This document shows positions 25,982-33,966 of a DNA stretch of 64,000 nt, piece after piece. The position numbers and the translations under genes are program-made. The notes beneath the pieces were generated by a model, which saw nothing but the letters and a program-made list of their open reading frames with translations, was not told the origin of the DNA and ran no database searches. How positions within the stretch are numbered: the first letter of the stretch is position 1; each line of letters opens with the position of its first letter. Source of the stretch: Candidatus Pacearchaeota archaeon UBA92 (GTDB taxonomy: Archaea; Nanobdellota; Nanobdellia; Pacearchaeales; GW2011-AR1); assembly GCA_002497285.1 (NCBI GenBank), contig DANJ01000014.1, positions 1-64,000 on the forward strand. The letters are read 5' to 3'.

Positions 25982-27346
25982 ATGTTGAAAAAGAGGAGAC
26001 TTAATTTTATTAAAATCTTCGGAGTTTTGACTCTCGTGTTTTTATTCAGTCTATTAATTTATATGGTTTTTCACATTGATAAGCCAAATTATATGCTCTC
26101 TCCAGATAATCAAAGAGAATTGGAATGGCCTGTTCCAGCACAAGGTTACGATTGGACGAACTTCCTTAATAACTGTGGAAACTTAATTGATACAAGTCAA
26201 GGTCAGTGTGGGAGTGGAATATGTGAGGAAGAGAATGTAAAATGTGAGCCAAATATCCCATCAGTCAGACTTTGTGTTGAACCTCTGACAAATTATAATC
26301 TACCAGTGCCTTTTGGAAAACATGCTTTCTTAAGAATACAACCATGTGGATCTGAGAATACTTATGTGGCCGAAGATGTAGGGCGTCCTGATGATAGTTC
26401 TAACTGCCCCCTAGCAGGTAAAGCTAGATTAATGTTTAATGAGGATAATACTGAAAGAAATCGAGAAGAGTGTGAAAATGTAATAATTCCGGATACATAT
26501 CCTTCTTGTCAATTTACTAGTGATATGTACTGTATCTCAAATGAATTATCAATGAATTATGATTCTGTTTGGGATTTGTTAGGGTCGAATTGTGGAGGAT
26601 ATGCTCAATTTTTAATTAATTGCCTTGGAGGTAAATCTCCTTCAAATCCAAACATGGGAATTGGATGTAACTTTAAGCAACGACCATTTTTTGAAAGAGC
26701 TAATCCGAATGTAAAACTAAGTTCTGACGAAGTTTGCAAGAATATCAAAAAATCATGTAATATAGATTTAAAAGAGTACGGAGACCTTTTTGATTCTAAA
26801 TGTAAGGGTGGGTGTTGCAAAATACCAAATACTGAATGTAAATACTGCAAAGATGGGGGTCCGTTTGAAAAACCTGGGAGCAAGGCAAAACTAAAATTAA
26901 ATCTTTATAAAGCAGAATGTAGAACTGATTCAAACTGTGAAAATCCAACATTTACTTATAAAAGGATTGCCTGGAGAGAAATAAAGTTGCAAAAAACTTC
27001 TACTTGTGGAACCTGGCAAACGAATGGCGGGAGCGGATATGGGACCTGTCAAGATAATGTCTGGGTTAATAAATTACCAATTAGTGAACCTAATGATATT
27101 CCTCACTGGGAATATGGTCATAATTCTTTCAGTAATGGTTTTGTGCCTGGTGAGGTATGGGAGTGCGGATGTCCTCAAGATTTGCTTATTCAAGATGTAA
27201 AATACGAACAATCCTGCAATAACTTTGTAGAGAAAAGAGCAGTTGTAAGGGGTCTTGGGGCTCCTTTTGTCACAACTGCAGAAATATTCGTAGATTCAAA
27301 AAATATTGATGCTTGCTTTGCTAACTCTGAAGATATAGCTAACTAG
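25982..27346 (+). CDS. Cys-rich membrane-anchored extracellular protein
   Basis: 454 residues. A basic N-terminus and one membrane helix are followed by an extracellular part with about 30 cysteines. A His motif (PFGKHAFLRIQP, about residue 103) precedes a Cys motif (GSNCGGYAQFLINCLGG, about residue 203), the order seen in permuted papain-like (LRAT/NlpC-like) folds, so a cysteine hydrolase is possible. The C-terminal half has paired cysteines (KGGCCKIPN, CKYCKDGG). The function is unproven and no close family is recognised. Confidence 0.6.
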   Translation: MLKKRRLNFIKIFGVLTLVFLFSLLIYMVFHIDKPNYMLSPDNQRELEWPVPAQGYDWTNFLNNCGNLIDTSQGQCGSGICEEENVKCEPNIPSVRLCVEPLTNYNLPVPFGKHAFLRIQPCGSENTYVAEDVGRPDDSSNCPLAGKARLMFNEDNTERNREECENVIIPDTYPSCQFTSDMYCISNELSMNYDSVWDLLGSNCGGYAQFLINCLGGKSPSNPNMGIGCNFKQRPFFERANPNVKLSSDEVCKNIKKSCNIDLKEYGDLFDSKCKGGCCKIPNTECKYCKDGGPFEKPGSKAKLKLNLYKAECRTDSNCENPTFTYKRIAWREIKLQKTSTCGTWQTNGGSGYGTCQDNVWVNKLPISEPNDIPHWEYGHNSFSNGFVPGEVWECGCPQDLLIQDVKYEQSCNNFVEKRAVVRGLGAPFVTTAEIFVDSKNIDACFANSEDIAN

Positions 27347-27347
27347 A

Positions 27348-27713
27348 CTACCTAGAAACATAACCTAAATATATCTCCTGTAAATCCTCTTTTGAAAGTT
27401 TTTCAAAGGGATGTTCTGAAAAACCCCACATTATATTTACAGAATTAATTTCTCCATCACTTCTTCTGCCTTTTGCATTTAGAATAACAGGAAGGTTACC
27501 ATTTTCTACATAGCGTTTGTCATCCGTTAGAGTAAGAAAAAATTTATTTCCTCTGGCTATAGTACTTACTTTAAATTCATCTCCATTTATAATAGTCTCT
27601 CCAAACTTACGATCATGATACGGGCCTTCATAACTAGGGGTTGTGGAACAACCAGATAGACTTGAAACAGTTAATACTCCTGCGACAATTGCTCCAAGGG
27701 ATAAATTTCTCAT
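27348..27713 (-). CDS. Small putative lipoprotein
   Basis: 121 residues from the ATG at 27713. The signal sequence ends in a lipobox-like LSSLSGC. The remainder is a small beta-rich domain of about 95 residues (FKVSTIARGNKFFLTLTDD) that I do not recognise. The upstream in-frame start at 27812 is rejected because the TATA octamer at 27735-27742 fits 27713. It is convergent with the Cys-rich protein gene. Confidence 0.6.
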   Translation of the reverse strand: MRNLSLGAIVAGVLTVSSLSGCSTTPSYEGPYHDRKFGETIINGDEFKVSTIARGNKFFLTLTDDKRYVENGNLPVILNAKGRRSDGEINSVNIMWGFSEHPFEKLSKEDLQEIYLGYVSR

Positions 27714-27734
27714 TATATCACTATTAAGTAGTAG

Positions 27735-27742
27735 TTTATAAA
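27735..27742 (-). promoter_or_regulatory. TATA box of the lipoprotein gene
   Basis: TTTATAAA, 22-29 nt upstream of the ATG at 27713. It decides between two in-frame starts. Confidence 0.55.
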
Positions 27743-27855
27743 GTTTTGCTTGTGTGAGGCTTACTAGAAGGGATAATAACCTATCACTCCAATATATCAT
27801 ACGCTGGGTCACTCTGGATTAAAGCGTTTAAACCATATCTTTAAATCCCTTTAAA

Positions 27856-28493
27856 ATGAATAAAATCATGGCAAAAGAGCCAACATATACCGATATCAGG
27901 AAGACTTATGATGGACTTGCTAAAATCTGGGACTTTGTAGCAACGCCTATGGAATTCTTGTTTGGCATCAGCAGACTGAGAAAACAGCTGATGAGAAGAG
28001 CCCATGGAGAAGTCTTGGAACTCGCTGTCGGAACAGGAAGAAATTTTAATTATTATGATAAAAGTTGTTCGATAACTGCCGTTGATTTAAGTCCTGGCAT
28101 GCTAAAAAGAGCAGAACAAAAAGCCGAAAGACTGGGCCTGCAAGTTGAATTAGGTAGGGGGAGTGCCGAAAATCTTGATTTTGATGATAAAAGCTTTGAC
28201 TGTGTTACAGAGACTCTTGCTCTATGCACCTACAAAGACCCAATAAAGGCCCTGCATGAGATGCAAAGAGTATGCAAAAAGATGGATATATCTTATTGTT
28301 AGAACACGGTATAAGCGATAATTCTCTGATAAAAAGATGGCAGAACTGAAGAGAATTACCGCATTATGAGAAAATGGGTTGCCATCTGACAAGAAATCCC
28401 CTGAAGATAGTCCAGGATGCAGGATTAAATATTAAGGAATCCAAAAGAACAGGGATTGGAAAAAGCCTTTATTTGATTGTTGCAAGGGCATGA
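27856..28493 (+). pseudogene. UbiE-like SAM methyltransferase, decayed
   Basis: Residues 1-142 are a class I methyltransferase N-terminal half with motif I LELAVGTGRNF, then ITAVDLSPGMLKRAE and FDCVTETLALCTY. Near 28283 the frame shifts: the native continuation KDGYILLLEHGISDNSL is in the +1 frame. That frame then meets an in-frame TGA (after IKRWQN) and continues EKMGCHLTRNPLKIVQDAGL to the final stop at 28491-28493. Two lesions make decay more likely than a single sequencing error. Confidence 0.8.
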
Positions 28494-28570
28494 ACTCCTG
28501 CTGTTCTCCAATATGAACAATATCACTCAACTTAAGAAATGATTAAAAAGAGGACATACTCAAATACGGG

Positions 28571-28702
28571 ATGGGAAAGATAAACAACTTTGTTGACCCC
28601 GACTACGACCGAAAACTATTGGAGTTCAAGGCCAGAAGGGATAGACTTAGAAAAGAGCAGGAAGAAAAGAAAGAAGATAAAAACGAATGGCCGAGACGTT
28701 GA
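28571..28702 (+). CDS. Small charged protein, 43 residues
   Basis: The frame begins MGKINNFVDPDYDRKLLEF and continues as a highly charged helix rich in Arg, Lys and Glu. TATA-like GATTAAAAAG lies about 25 nt upstream. The function is unknown. It sits among decayed genes, so it could be a remnant. Confidence 0.4.
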   Translation: MGKINNFVDPDYDRKLLEFKARRDRLRKEQEEKKEDKNEWPRR

Positions 28703-28760
28703 GATTTCCTGATTACTTTCGACTGCAAAAACTTAAATACAATTTAGTTCTTTTCTGTAC

Positions 28761-28826
28761 ATGACCTATGTGGATGCCTTTGTCCTTGTTGTGCCAAAAA
28801 ATAAGACCGGCGAATATAAAACATAG
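28761..28826 (+). pseudogene. N-terminal fragment resembling DUF1428
   Basis: A 21-codon frame reading MTYVDAFVLVVPKNKTGEYK looks like the first beta-strand of DUF1428 proteins and then stops. A TATA-like CTTAAATAC lies about 25 nt upstream. The 50 nt to the next gene hold nothing recognisable. Identification is from a short match. Confidence 0.4.
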
Positions 28827-28875
28827 AAGGAAAAAGAAGGCCATGTTGCTGGTCCGGGTGCAAGCATCGTTAAGC

Positions 28876-29268
28876 CTATTTCTTAGAAAACATCGGATTA
28901 TATCTCTGCCAGTGCACCCAAACTAAATAACCGTTAACAATAGCAAATATCAATGCCATCCACCATGCAGTCATATCAAGGAATACATGAAACAAGACTA
29001 TATTCACAGTTATAGGCGCAAGCAAGACAGCACCGAAAGCAGACCACTTATTGAAGATGAACATTAATCCAGAGAGAACAAATATTATGGACATAGCATG
29101 AATCATGTATCCTGTGGCAAACAAGGCCATAAGGAACGCAAGTCCTGCCTCATTGTAAGGAGGAGCAGGAAGAGTAACTATGTAGCCAATAACTCCAAAG
29201 AAGATAAGATAAAGCCCGAATAGTATCTGTATCGTCCTTACCAATTTCCTGTTGCGAAGATTCATCAT
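28876..29268 (-). CDS. Four-helix DoxX-like membrane protein
   Basis: 130 residues with four hydrophobic helices: RTIQILFGLYLIFFGVIGY, then a FATGYMIHAMSIIFVLSG segment, and a C-terminal AWWMALIFAIVNGYLVW. The topology resembles DoxX-like proteins. The gene is divergent from msrA, another protein linked to oxidative damage. Confidence 0.6.
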   Translation of the reverse strand: MMNLRNRKLVRTIQILFGLYLIFFGVIGYIVTLPAPPYNEAGLAFLMALFATGYMIHAMSIIFVLSGLMFIFNKWSAFGAVLLAPITVNIVLFHVFLDMTAWWMALIFAIVNGYLVWVHWQRYNPMFSKK

Positions 29269-29286
29269 AGAAATAAAATAAGCGGA

Positions 29287-29294
29287 TATTTAAA
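29287..29294 (+). promoter_or_regulatory. TATA box of msrA
   Basis: TATTTAAA, 22-29 nt upstream of the ATG at 29316. It rules out the in-frame GTG at 29301 as the main start. Confidence 0.55.
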
Positions 29295-29315
29295 GATATT
29301 GTGCCTTCAATTAAA

Positions 29316-29819
29316 ATGAAATCAGAAAAAGCAACATTCGGCATGGGGTGCTTCTGGAGCCCACAGGTATTGTTTGACAAGCTTCCCGGCGTAGAAAAGA
29401 CAGAAGTCGGCTATATGGGGGGAGATGAGAAGAAATATCCCAAACCAACTTACCAGCAAGTATGCTCAAACCAAACGGGATATGCTGAAGTAATTCAGAT
29501 TACATTTAATCCGAAAAAAATATCCTATCAGCAGTTATTAAAAGTCTTCTGGGAAAATCATAATCCAACAACAATGAATCGGCAGGGCCCTGACATTGGA
29601 AGCCAATACCGCTCTGTAATTTTCTATCACAATGCAAAGCAAAAAGAATTGGCAGAAAAAACAAAGAAAGAACAGCAAAAAATCTGGGACAAAAAGAAAT
29701 CCCTATTTGGAAGAAAAAAAGTAGTTACTCAGATCCTTCCTGCAGTCACATTCTTTCCAGCGGAAGAATACCATCAAAAATATTTAGAAAAACGCGGAAA
29801 AACATCCTGCCATATCTAA
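29316..29819 (+). CDS. msrA: Peptide-methionine (S)-S-oxide reductase
   Basis: 167 residues. The catalytic motif GMGCFWSPQ is near residue 9, followed by VGYMGG, a HNPTTMNRQGPDIGSQYRS segment and EEYHQKYL. It repairs oxidised methionine in proteins. A C-terminal cysteine in KTSCHI could serve as the resolving thiol. The start was chosen from TATA spacing. Confidence 0.95.
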   Translation: MKSEKATFGMGCFWSPQVLFDKLPGVEKTEVGYMGGDEKKYPKPTYQQVCSNQTGYAEVIQITFNPKKISYQQLLKVFWENHNPTTMNRQGPDIGSQYRSVIFYHNAKQKELAEKTKKEQQKIWDKKKSLFGRKKVVTQILPAVTFFPAEEYHQKYLEKRGKTSCHI

Positions 29820-29872
29820 CTTCATTTCATAACGTTTAAAAACCAAGTTCTCCAAGCCACTCTGAAAACAAG

Positions 29873-30139
29873 ATGGAGCAAAAATATCAATTGGAATCTG
29901 AATCTAAACCGAGTATTGATTCTCTAAGAGAACAATTAGTAGAACAGAAATCGCACTTAGAAAATAGGATAAAAAGACTTGATGATCATCAAAATAGAGA
30001 GAAACTCTTAGATTCATTGGGAAAAATACAAGATATTTCAGAATCTCTAATTCCCTTACAAGAATCTCTTAATATTGTCTGGAAAAGAACTCAACAAATA
30101 GAAGAAGAAATTAAAGAAGTCGTAAAAAACCTCTCGTAA
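29873..30139 (+). CDS. Small coiled-coil protein
   Basis: 88 residues with heptad-like spacing of Leu and Ile across nearly its full length and high Glu, Lys and Gln content. No signal peptide. Function unknown; it may form a homo-oligomer or serve as a scaffold. TATA-like CGTTTAAAAACC is about 40 nt upstream. Confidence 0.5.
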   Translation: MEQKYQLESESKPSIDSLREQLVEQKSHLENRIKRLDDHQNREKLLDSLGKIQDISESLIPLQESLNIVWKRTQQIEEEIKEVVKNLS

Positions 30140-30170
30140 GATTTATATACTAAATAGTATAAATTGTAAC

Positions 30171-30551
30171 ATGGTGTTGACAACGATACAAATCTTTGCA
30201 ACAATTATTTCAGTATTAGTAATAATTAAGTTCTTATTCTTTCTCTTTAATAAAAAAGCATGGTTTAATTTTGCCAAGAAAATTTACACAACCTCTGCAA
30301 CTGAATGGGTATTCGGTGTCTTAGCCTTAATAGTTCTTTACTATCTATTACAAACAATGTCATTAATTGAAGTTTTTGCAGCGGGACTATTTATGGTGCT
30401 ATTGATGGGAATGGCTTTCGCCTCTTTTGGTAATGAATTCATAAAAATTGGCGAGAAAATGATTAAACGAGGGCTTCCAGCTTCCATCTGGATTAATTTC
30501 TTAATTTGGATAGTTCTTTCAGCCTGGGTTCTTTATTTGGTATTCATGTGA
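30171..30551 (+). CDS. Four-helix membrane protein, unknown
   Basis: 126 residues with four hydrophobic helices and a short basic loop after the first (NKKAWFNFAKKIY). No motif recognised. It follows the coiled-coil gene by 31 nt with its own TATA-like TTTATATAC. Confidence 0.55.
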   Translation: MVLTTIQIFATIISVLVIIKFLFFLFNKKAWFNFAKKIYTTSATEWVFGVLALIVLYYLLQTMSLIEVFAAGLFMVLLMGMAFASFGNEFIKIGEKMIKRGLPASIWINFLIWIVLSAWVLYLVFM

Positions 30552-30595
30552 TTCGGTTATCTTTATAACCAGTTATTTCTAAGTCTTTCATATTA

Positions 30596-30677
30596 GCCCG
30601 GATGGCACAATGGTACTGCGTGAGTCTCGAAAACTCATTTCCGCAAGGATTTCCCGGTTCGATTCCGGGTCCGGGCG
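30596..30677 (+). tRNA. tRNA-Ser(CGA)
   Basis: 82 nt, class II. Acceptor GCCCGGA with TCCGGGC, discriminator G, anticodon stem TGAGT/ACTCA with loop CTCGAAA giving CGA, long variable arm, T-arm CCCGG-TTCGATT-CCGGG. Its 3' end is repeated at 32513 and in diverged form at 25858, consistent with use as an integration site. Confidence 0.94.
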
Positions 30678-30679
30678 TA
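30666..30679 (+). other. Putative attachment site (left copy) in tRNA-Ser(CGA)
   Basis: The last 12 nt of the tRNA plus TA (CGGGTCCGGGCGTA) recur exactly at 32513-32526. An integrase gene stub begins 75 nt downstream. This is the usual arrangement for tRNA-targeted elements. Confidence 0.5.
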
Positions 30680-30753
30680 CCCCCATCATGCGATAATTAA
30701 GGGAGGTGGATTATACAAGTTTTATACAAGATGGTTTAAAATAAAGCCATCCT

Positions 30754-30990
30754 ATGAAGAAAATGAAGATAGATCCCTATAACCATAAAAAGAGATATCT
30801 CGCATGGAGAGAAAGCGTGAAAGACGGAATCCCTAGCATCTCTTCCGAAAATTCGAGAATTGCCCTAAAATACCTTGATGACATGGAAAAGGGCCTTAAT
30901 ATCTCATCTGTAAGCTCAAAGGGCGGGAGGAGCTACATAAGGCTTAATTCACTGCGTGAAAAGATCATATCCTTCTCATCTAAAGTTTGA
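30754..30990 (+). pseudogene. Tyrosine recombinase (integrase) N-terminal stub
   Basis: 78 codons encode only a SAM-like core-binding domain: ENSRIALKYLDDMEKGLNIS followed by GGRSYIRLNSLREKI, typical of archaeal Xer/phage-type integrases. The catalytic domain with the Arg and Tyr residues is absent; the sequence runs into the 3' end of an unrelated minus-strand gene. The stub points away from the tRNA, consistent with a decayed integrated element. Confidence 0.65.
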
Positions 30991-31565
30991 TTGTTATAGG
31001 GATATGTAATTTCAACTTCTAACCTTGAGTTTTCAACCTGGAAGCAATACAGATGAGCTCCCTTATCAAAAGCCTTGTCGCAGGTTCTAGTCTTGGATTC
31101 TGTCCATCCTTCATTTATCTCCATTAAATTGCCTACTCCTCCATAATATTCTCCAGCATTTCTCTCGCTCAGACCAGACCAATCATTGCAAGTTCTTCCT
31201 TCCCACATATTTCCAGTGCTTCTTGTTCCAGTATAAACGAAACCTTCATTCATTAATTCTCCAAATTCATTGACTCTTATTCTGTTAGCAAGATGCCCGT
31301 CAAGCAAATCTTCCTTGCTATTTGCTATTCTCTCTCCATCTACCCTGTAGTATTTCCCTTCTGTTATTCTATCAACAGCATTAAATTCTCTTGAACTTAG
31401 CCATGCAGTAAATGTTCCATTAAGACCAGCATCATCTGCTGCCTGTTGGCATAAAGCATCGGCAGTTGGTGTTTCAAGTAAGTTAGGATTGAAAACCTTG
31501 AAGCTCGTAACGAAAACACCCCACCTGTTCACTTGAGGAGCAACATCAAAGGAAGCATAGCTCAC
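30933..31565 (-). CDS. DUF1554-like lectin-fold secreted domain, missing its signal peptide
   Basis: 210 residues. The core has FVTSFKVFNPNL, DALCQQAADDAGLNGTFTAWL, VNEFGELMN, YTGTRSTGNMW, CNDWSG and a closing HLYCFQVE, as in extracellular DUF1554/C-type-lectin-like domains. The family normally has a signal peptide, but here the frame begins abruptly, overlapping an adhesin fragment on the other strand. It also overlaps the integrase stub at its 3' end. It looks like a rearranged fragment. Confidence 0.55.
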   Translation of the reverse strand: MSYASFDVAPQVNRWGVFVTSFKVFNPNLLETPTADALCQQAADDAGLNGTFTAWLSSREFNAVDRITEGKYYRVDGERIANSKEDLLDGHLANRIRVNEFGELMNEGFVYTGTRSTGNMWEGRTCNDWSGLSERNAGEYYGGVGNLMEINEGWTESKTRTCDKAFDKGAHLYCFQVENSRLEVEITYPYNNQTLDEKDMIFSRSELSLM

Positions 31566-31775
31566 AAGGGAACAATAGAAACTATGTCTGGAGATATCTC
31601 TTTAGATTTGTTCGCTCCCCTTGAGGTAAGAACCGAAACTACATTTGGTGAGGTGGATGTAAGGGTAATGTTAGCAAATGGAAGATCAAGATACTCTCCT
31701 CCAAATGAAAACTCTCTTGGAAATTTAGACTTGACAACAATGTCGGGAAATATAACTCTTAGGTACTATCAATAA
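31533..31775 (+). pseudogene. DUF4097-like adhesin fragment
   Basis: 80 codons with the paired repeat TMSGDISLDL ... TMSGNITLRY typical of the C-terminal beta-helix of DUF4097 proteins. Full-length proteins of that type are much longer, so this is a C-terminal remnant. Its 5' end overlaps the lectin-like frame, marking a recombination join near 31540. Confidence 0.5.
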
Positions 31776-31828
31776 ATAATGCAAAATAATTTCTCCACTC
31801 TCTCTCGACAAAACTCAAAAATCGCAAT

Positions 31829-31854
31829 ATTTAAATAGTATCAACTGATATTAT
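31829..31854 (+). promoter_or_regulatory. Toxin-antitoxin promoter with operator-like palindrome
   Basis: TATA octamer ATTTAAAT (31829-31836) is 23-30 nt before the ATG. An inverted repeat with arms ATAGTATCA and TGATATTAT (31835-31854, one mismatch, 2-nt spacer) lies between TATA and the start. This fits self-repression by the antitoxin. Confidence 0.5.
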
Positions 31855-31858
31855 AGTC

Positions 31859-32137
31859 ATGAAATTAATGAATAAAAAATCTGAGTTTGCCAGGTCTCCA
31901 ACATTGCAGACTGTTTTGATGGTAGAGAGATTTATAGAAGAAAACTCAGGAGAATTCAAAAAAACTGAACTTTTTAATAATCTCCCAAAAAAAGTAATGT
32001 GGCAGACATTTCAGGTAATAATGGCGTATCTGGAAGGCATAAACAAAATAGTTTATGACAAAGAGGGTTATGTAGTTTATATTTGGAATCCTGCTCTATA
32101 CGAAAAAGTGAAAAATAGGCCAGCCATCAGACTATGA
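31859..32137 (+). CDS. Putative antitoxin, winged-helix-like
   Basis: 92 residues. The segment SPTLQTVLMVERFIEE, then FKKTELFNNLPKKVMWQTFQ, and MAYLEGINKIVYDKEGYVVYI has the look of a winged-helix domain (helix-turn-helix then a beta hairpin). Its stop overlaps the start of the ParE/RelE-like gene by 4 nt (ATGA), the usual coupling in type II toxin-antitoxin pairs. The upstream palindrome supports DNA binding. Antitoxin identity is inferred from position. Confidence 0.65.
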   Translation: MKLMNKKSEFARSPTLQTVLMVERFIEENSGEFKKTELFNNLPKKVMWQTFQVIMAYLEGINKIVYDKEGYVVYIWNPALYEKVKNRPAIRL

Positions 32138-32454
32138 ACCCTGATAAAGTTGTATTTGTAGATTCAGATCTTGAAGCTAGTTTTAATGATATGCCGGATA
32201 ATGATCCCATAAAGAAAGGAATTGTAAGAGCTATAAAATCAATTCAGGAAGATTTTTCTTGCGGAAGAAATGTTAAAAAGAAACTTATTCCAAAAAATTT
32301 AATCTCTAAGTACTCTCTTAATAATCTTTGGATTTACGATTTACCAAATGGATGGAGGCTTCTATATTCCATTACCAGCGAAGAAATAGAGATAATTGCT
32401 GCTATTCTTGATTGGATGAATCATAAGGATTACGAAAGATTATTCGGCTTTTGA
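32134..32454 (+). CDS. RelE/ParE-like toxin
   Basis: 106 residues. The series IVRAIKSIQEDFSCGRNVKKKLIP, then YSLNNLWIYDLPNGWRLLYSI, and ILDWMNHKDYERLF matches archaeal RelE/ParE-superfamily toxins, with the basic and aromatic residues of the fold. It likely cleaves mRNA or blocks another core process when free of antitoxin. It sits inside the tRNA-bounded island and ends 60 nt before the right repeat. Confidence 0.75.
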   Translation: MNPDKVVFVDSDLEASFNDMPDNDPIKKGIVRAIKSIQEDFSCGRNVKKKLIPKNLISKYSLNNLWIYDLPNGWRLLYSITSEEIEIIAAILDWMNHKDYERLFGF

Positions 32455-32512
32455 CATGCTTCATCTCGACAATTCTTAAAAATCCCCTAAGGATTGCACA
32501 AGTGGGTTGTCT

Positions 32513-32526
32513 CGGGTCCGGGCGTA
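32513..32526 (+). repeat. Putative attachment site (right copy)
   Basis: An exact 14-nt copy of 30666-30679, preceded by a degraded T-arm-like GGGTTGTCT. The two copies bound 1.85 kb that contains an integrase stub and a toxin-antitoxin pair. Confidence 0.5.
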
Positions 32527-32531
32527 TTAGC

Positions 32532-32864
32532 TCATGACCTAAAGCCCATCACAAATTCAAAATAAGAAATAATACTGGCTGCACGAGTTTCTCCTCTTTT
32601 AGTCAGCTTGTACGAATTTGAATAATTGATGCCCTGGACGAAGCCCCTATTCCTTGCCATTTCAACTACCCAGCAATCGTCAACATCGGAAGGAGTATAT
32701 TTCTGCCTGCCTGACAAATGCAAAGCATACATTTCAGTTATCAGTGAAACTACTCTTGATTCATTAATTCTGTCTATTTGCGGCACGGGCAAATCTTTGG
32801 TTGCAGGAATATTCCTTTCGGTTCTTCCGGGCTGTTTTTTTCTTTCTCGTGCTATCGTTGTCAT
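32532..32864 (-). CDS. Hypothetical protein, possible DNA-binding
   Basis: 110 residues from the ATG at 32864; a TTG six codons upstream is better spaced (21-28 nt) from the TATA octamer at 32903-32910, so the start is uncertain. The N-terminus is basic and the C-terminal half (SYKLTKRGETRAASIISYF) resembles the end of a winged-helix domain. No family is recognised. Confidence 0.5.
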   Translation of the reverse strand: MTTIARERKKQPGRTERNIPATKDLPVPQIDRINESRVVSLITEMYALHLSGRQKYTPSDVDDCWVVEMARNRGFVQGINYSNSYKLTKRGETRAASIISYFEFVMGFRS

Positions 32865-32972
32865 TTTGTAAATTTGGAGCAAGCGACTTTAGGAAATTCA
32901 CTATTTAAACGCACGTATAGAGAAAATAGTGACAACAAGATTATTTATAAAAAGAAAAATGTATAAACTATA

Positions 32973-33536
32973 ATGAAAAGAAATAACAAAATCAAAAAAA
33001 CGATGTGCCCCCTAGGATTGAAAGCCGAAGTTTGTAATAGGCACTCGTTTTTTGGATGCTCAAAGAGGCGTGCCTTTCAAGGCGCGGTTTTAAACCTCCT
33101 TGACACAACCGCTCTAATCATCCTGATAATTATTTTAGGAATAGTATTTACATTTTATCAATACAATCATAATTCAAAAATTTCAGAGGTCTGCGTCCGC
33201 GACAATTGTTTTTCCGTCGAATTAGCCCAAACGCCGGAAGAAAGAGCAACTGGATTAATGAACAGAGAATTTCTCGCAGAAAATGAAGGAATGCTCTTCA
33301 TCTTTCCAGAAGAAGGAGATTATGGATTCTGGATGAAAGATACTCTAATCCCATTAGACATGATTTGGATAAATCAAAATTTGGAGATAGTAAATATAGC
33401 AACTGCACAGCCATGCAATGAAGTCTGCCCCATAATAAGATCAAAGGATCCAGCTCTTTACGTTCTTGAACTAAATGCCGGCATAACATCCCAACTAGGG
33501 ATAATAAAAAAAGAAAAAGTAATAATAAAAAAATAA
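32973..33536 (+). CDS. DUF192 family protein with cytosolic Cys/His N-terminus
   Basis: 187 residues. Residues 75-187 form the DUF192 domain: FSVELAQTPEERATGLMNRE, EGMLFIFPEEG, FWMKDTLIPLDMIWI, LELNAG. A membrane helix precedes it (about residues 43-62). The N-terminal 40 residues are basic with C12, C21 and C29 plus H24, unusual for the family and possibly metal-binding. DUF192 function is unknown. TATA-like TTTATAAAAAG lies about 28 nt upstream and supports this start. Confidence 0.85.
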   Translation: MKRNNKIKKTMCPLGLKAEVCNRHSFFGCSKRRAFQGAVLNLLDTTALIILIIILGIVFTFYQYNHNSKISEVCVRDNCFSVELAQTPEERATGLMNREFLAENEGMLFIFPEEGDYGFWMKDTLIPLDMIWINQNLEIVNIATAQPCNEVCPIIRSKDPALYVLELNAGITSQLGIIKKEKVIIKK

Positions 33537-33550
33537 TAAATTAAATTCAA

Positions 33551-33889
33551 TTAGCGCTTAGCCATATTGAATACGTGCTTTATTGCAACGATTACTGTCG
33601 CAGGCACAAATATCAAAAGTAAAGCTTGCAGCACATTATTCAATGAAGCTACTGCATTCAACGCAGTTCCACCAAATGCACTAGCAATTATTAAAACTGC
33701 ACCAGACATTAAGAAAGGTTCGGTCTCCCTTTCAGCTACATTGAAGAATCCTACAATCAGACCAATTACAACAAGAATCCATGTCCAAGTTGAATCGATT
33801 TTACCGATGTAACCTAGGACAATAGCTAACAGGACTCCTATCAAAAATGCCCAGCCTCCAAGCCCTCTACCCGCACTTTTTCTAGCCAT
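33551..33889 (-). CDS. Small membrane protein
   Basis: 112 residues with four hydrophobic segments, beginning MARKSAGRGLGGWAFLIGVLL. A strong AAGGAGGTG Shine-Dalgarno precedes the ATG, rare in this window. Function unknown; convergent with the DUF192 gene. Confidence 0.6.
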   Translation of the reverse strand: MARKSAGRGLGGWAFLIGVLLAIVLGYIGKIDSTWTWILVVIGLIVGFFNVAERETEPFLMSGAVLIIASAFGGTALNAVASLNNVLQALLLIFVPATVIVAIKHVFNMAKR

Positions 33890-33966
33890 TGTTCACCTCC
33901 TTTTTCACGCTAATACAAGGATTTTTTCATTTAAATATGTTTTGAATATATATTTCCCAGTATAGT

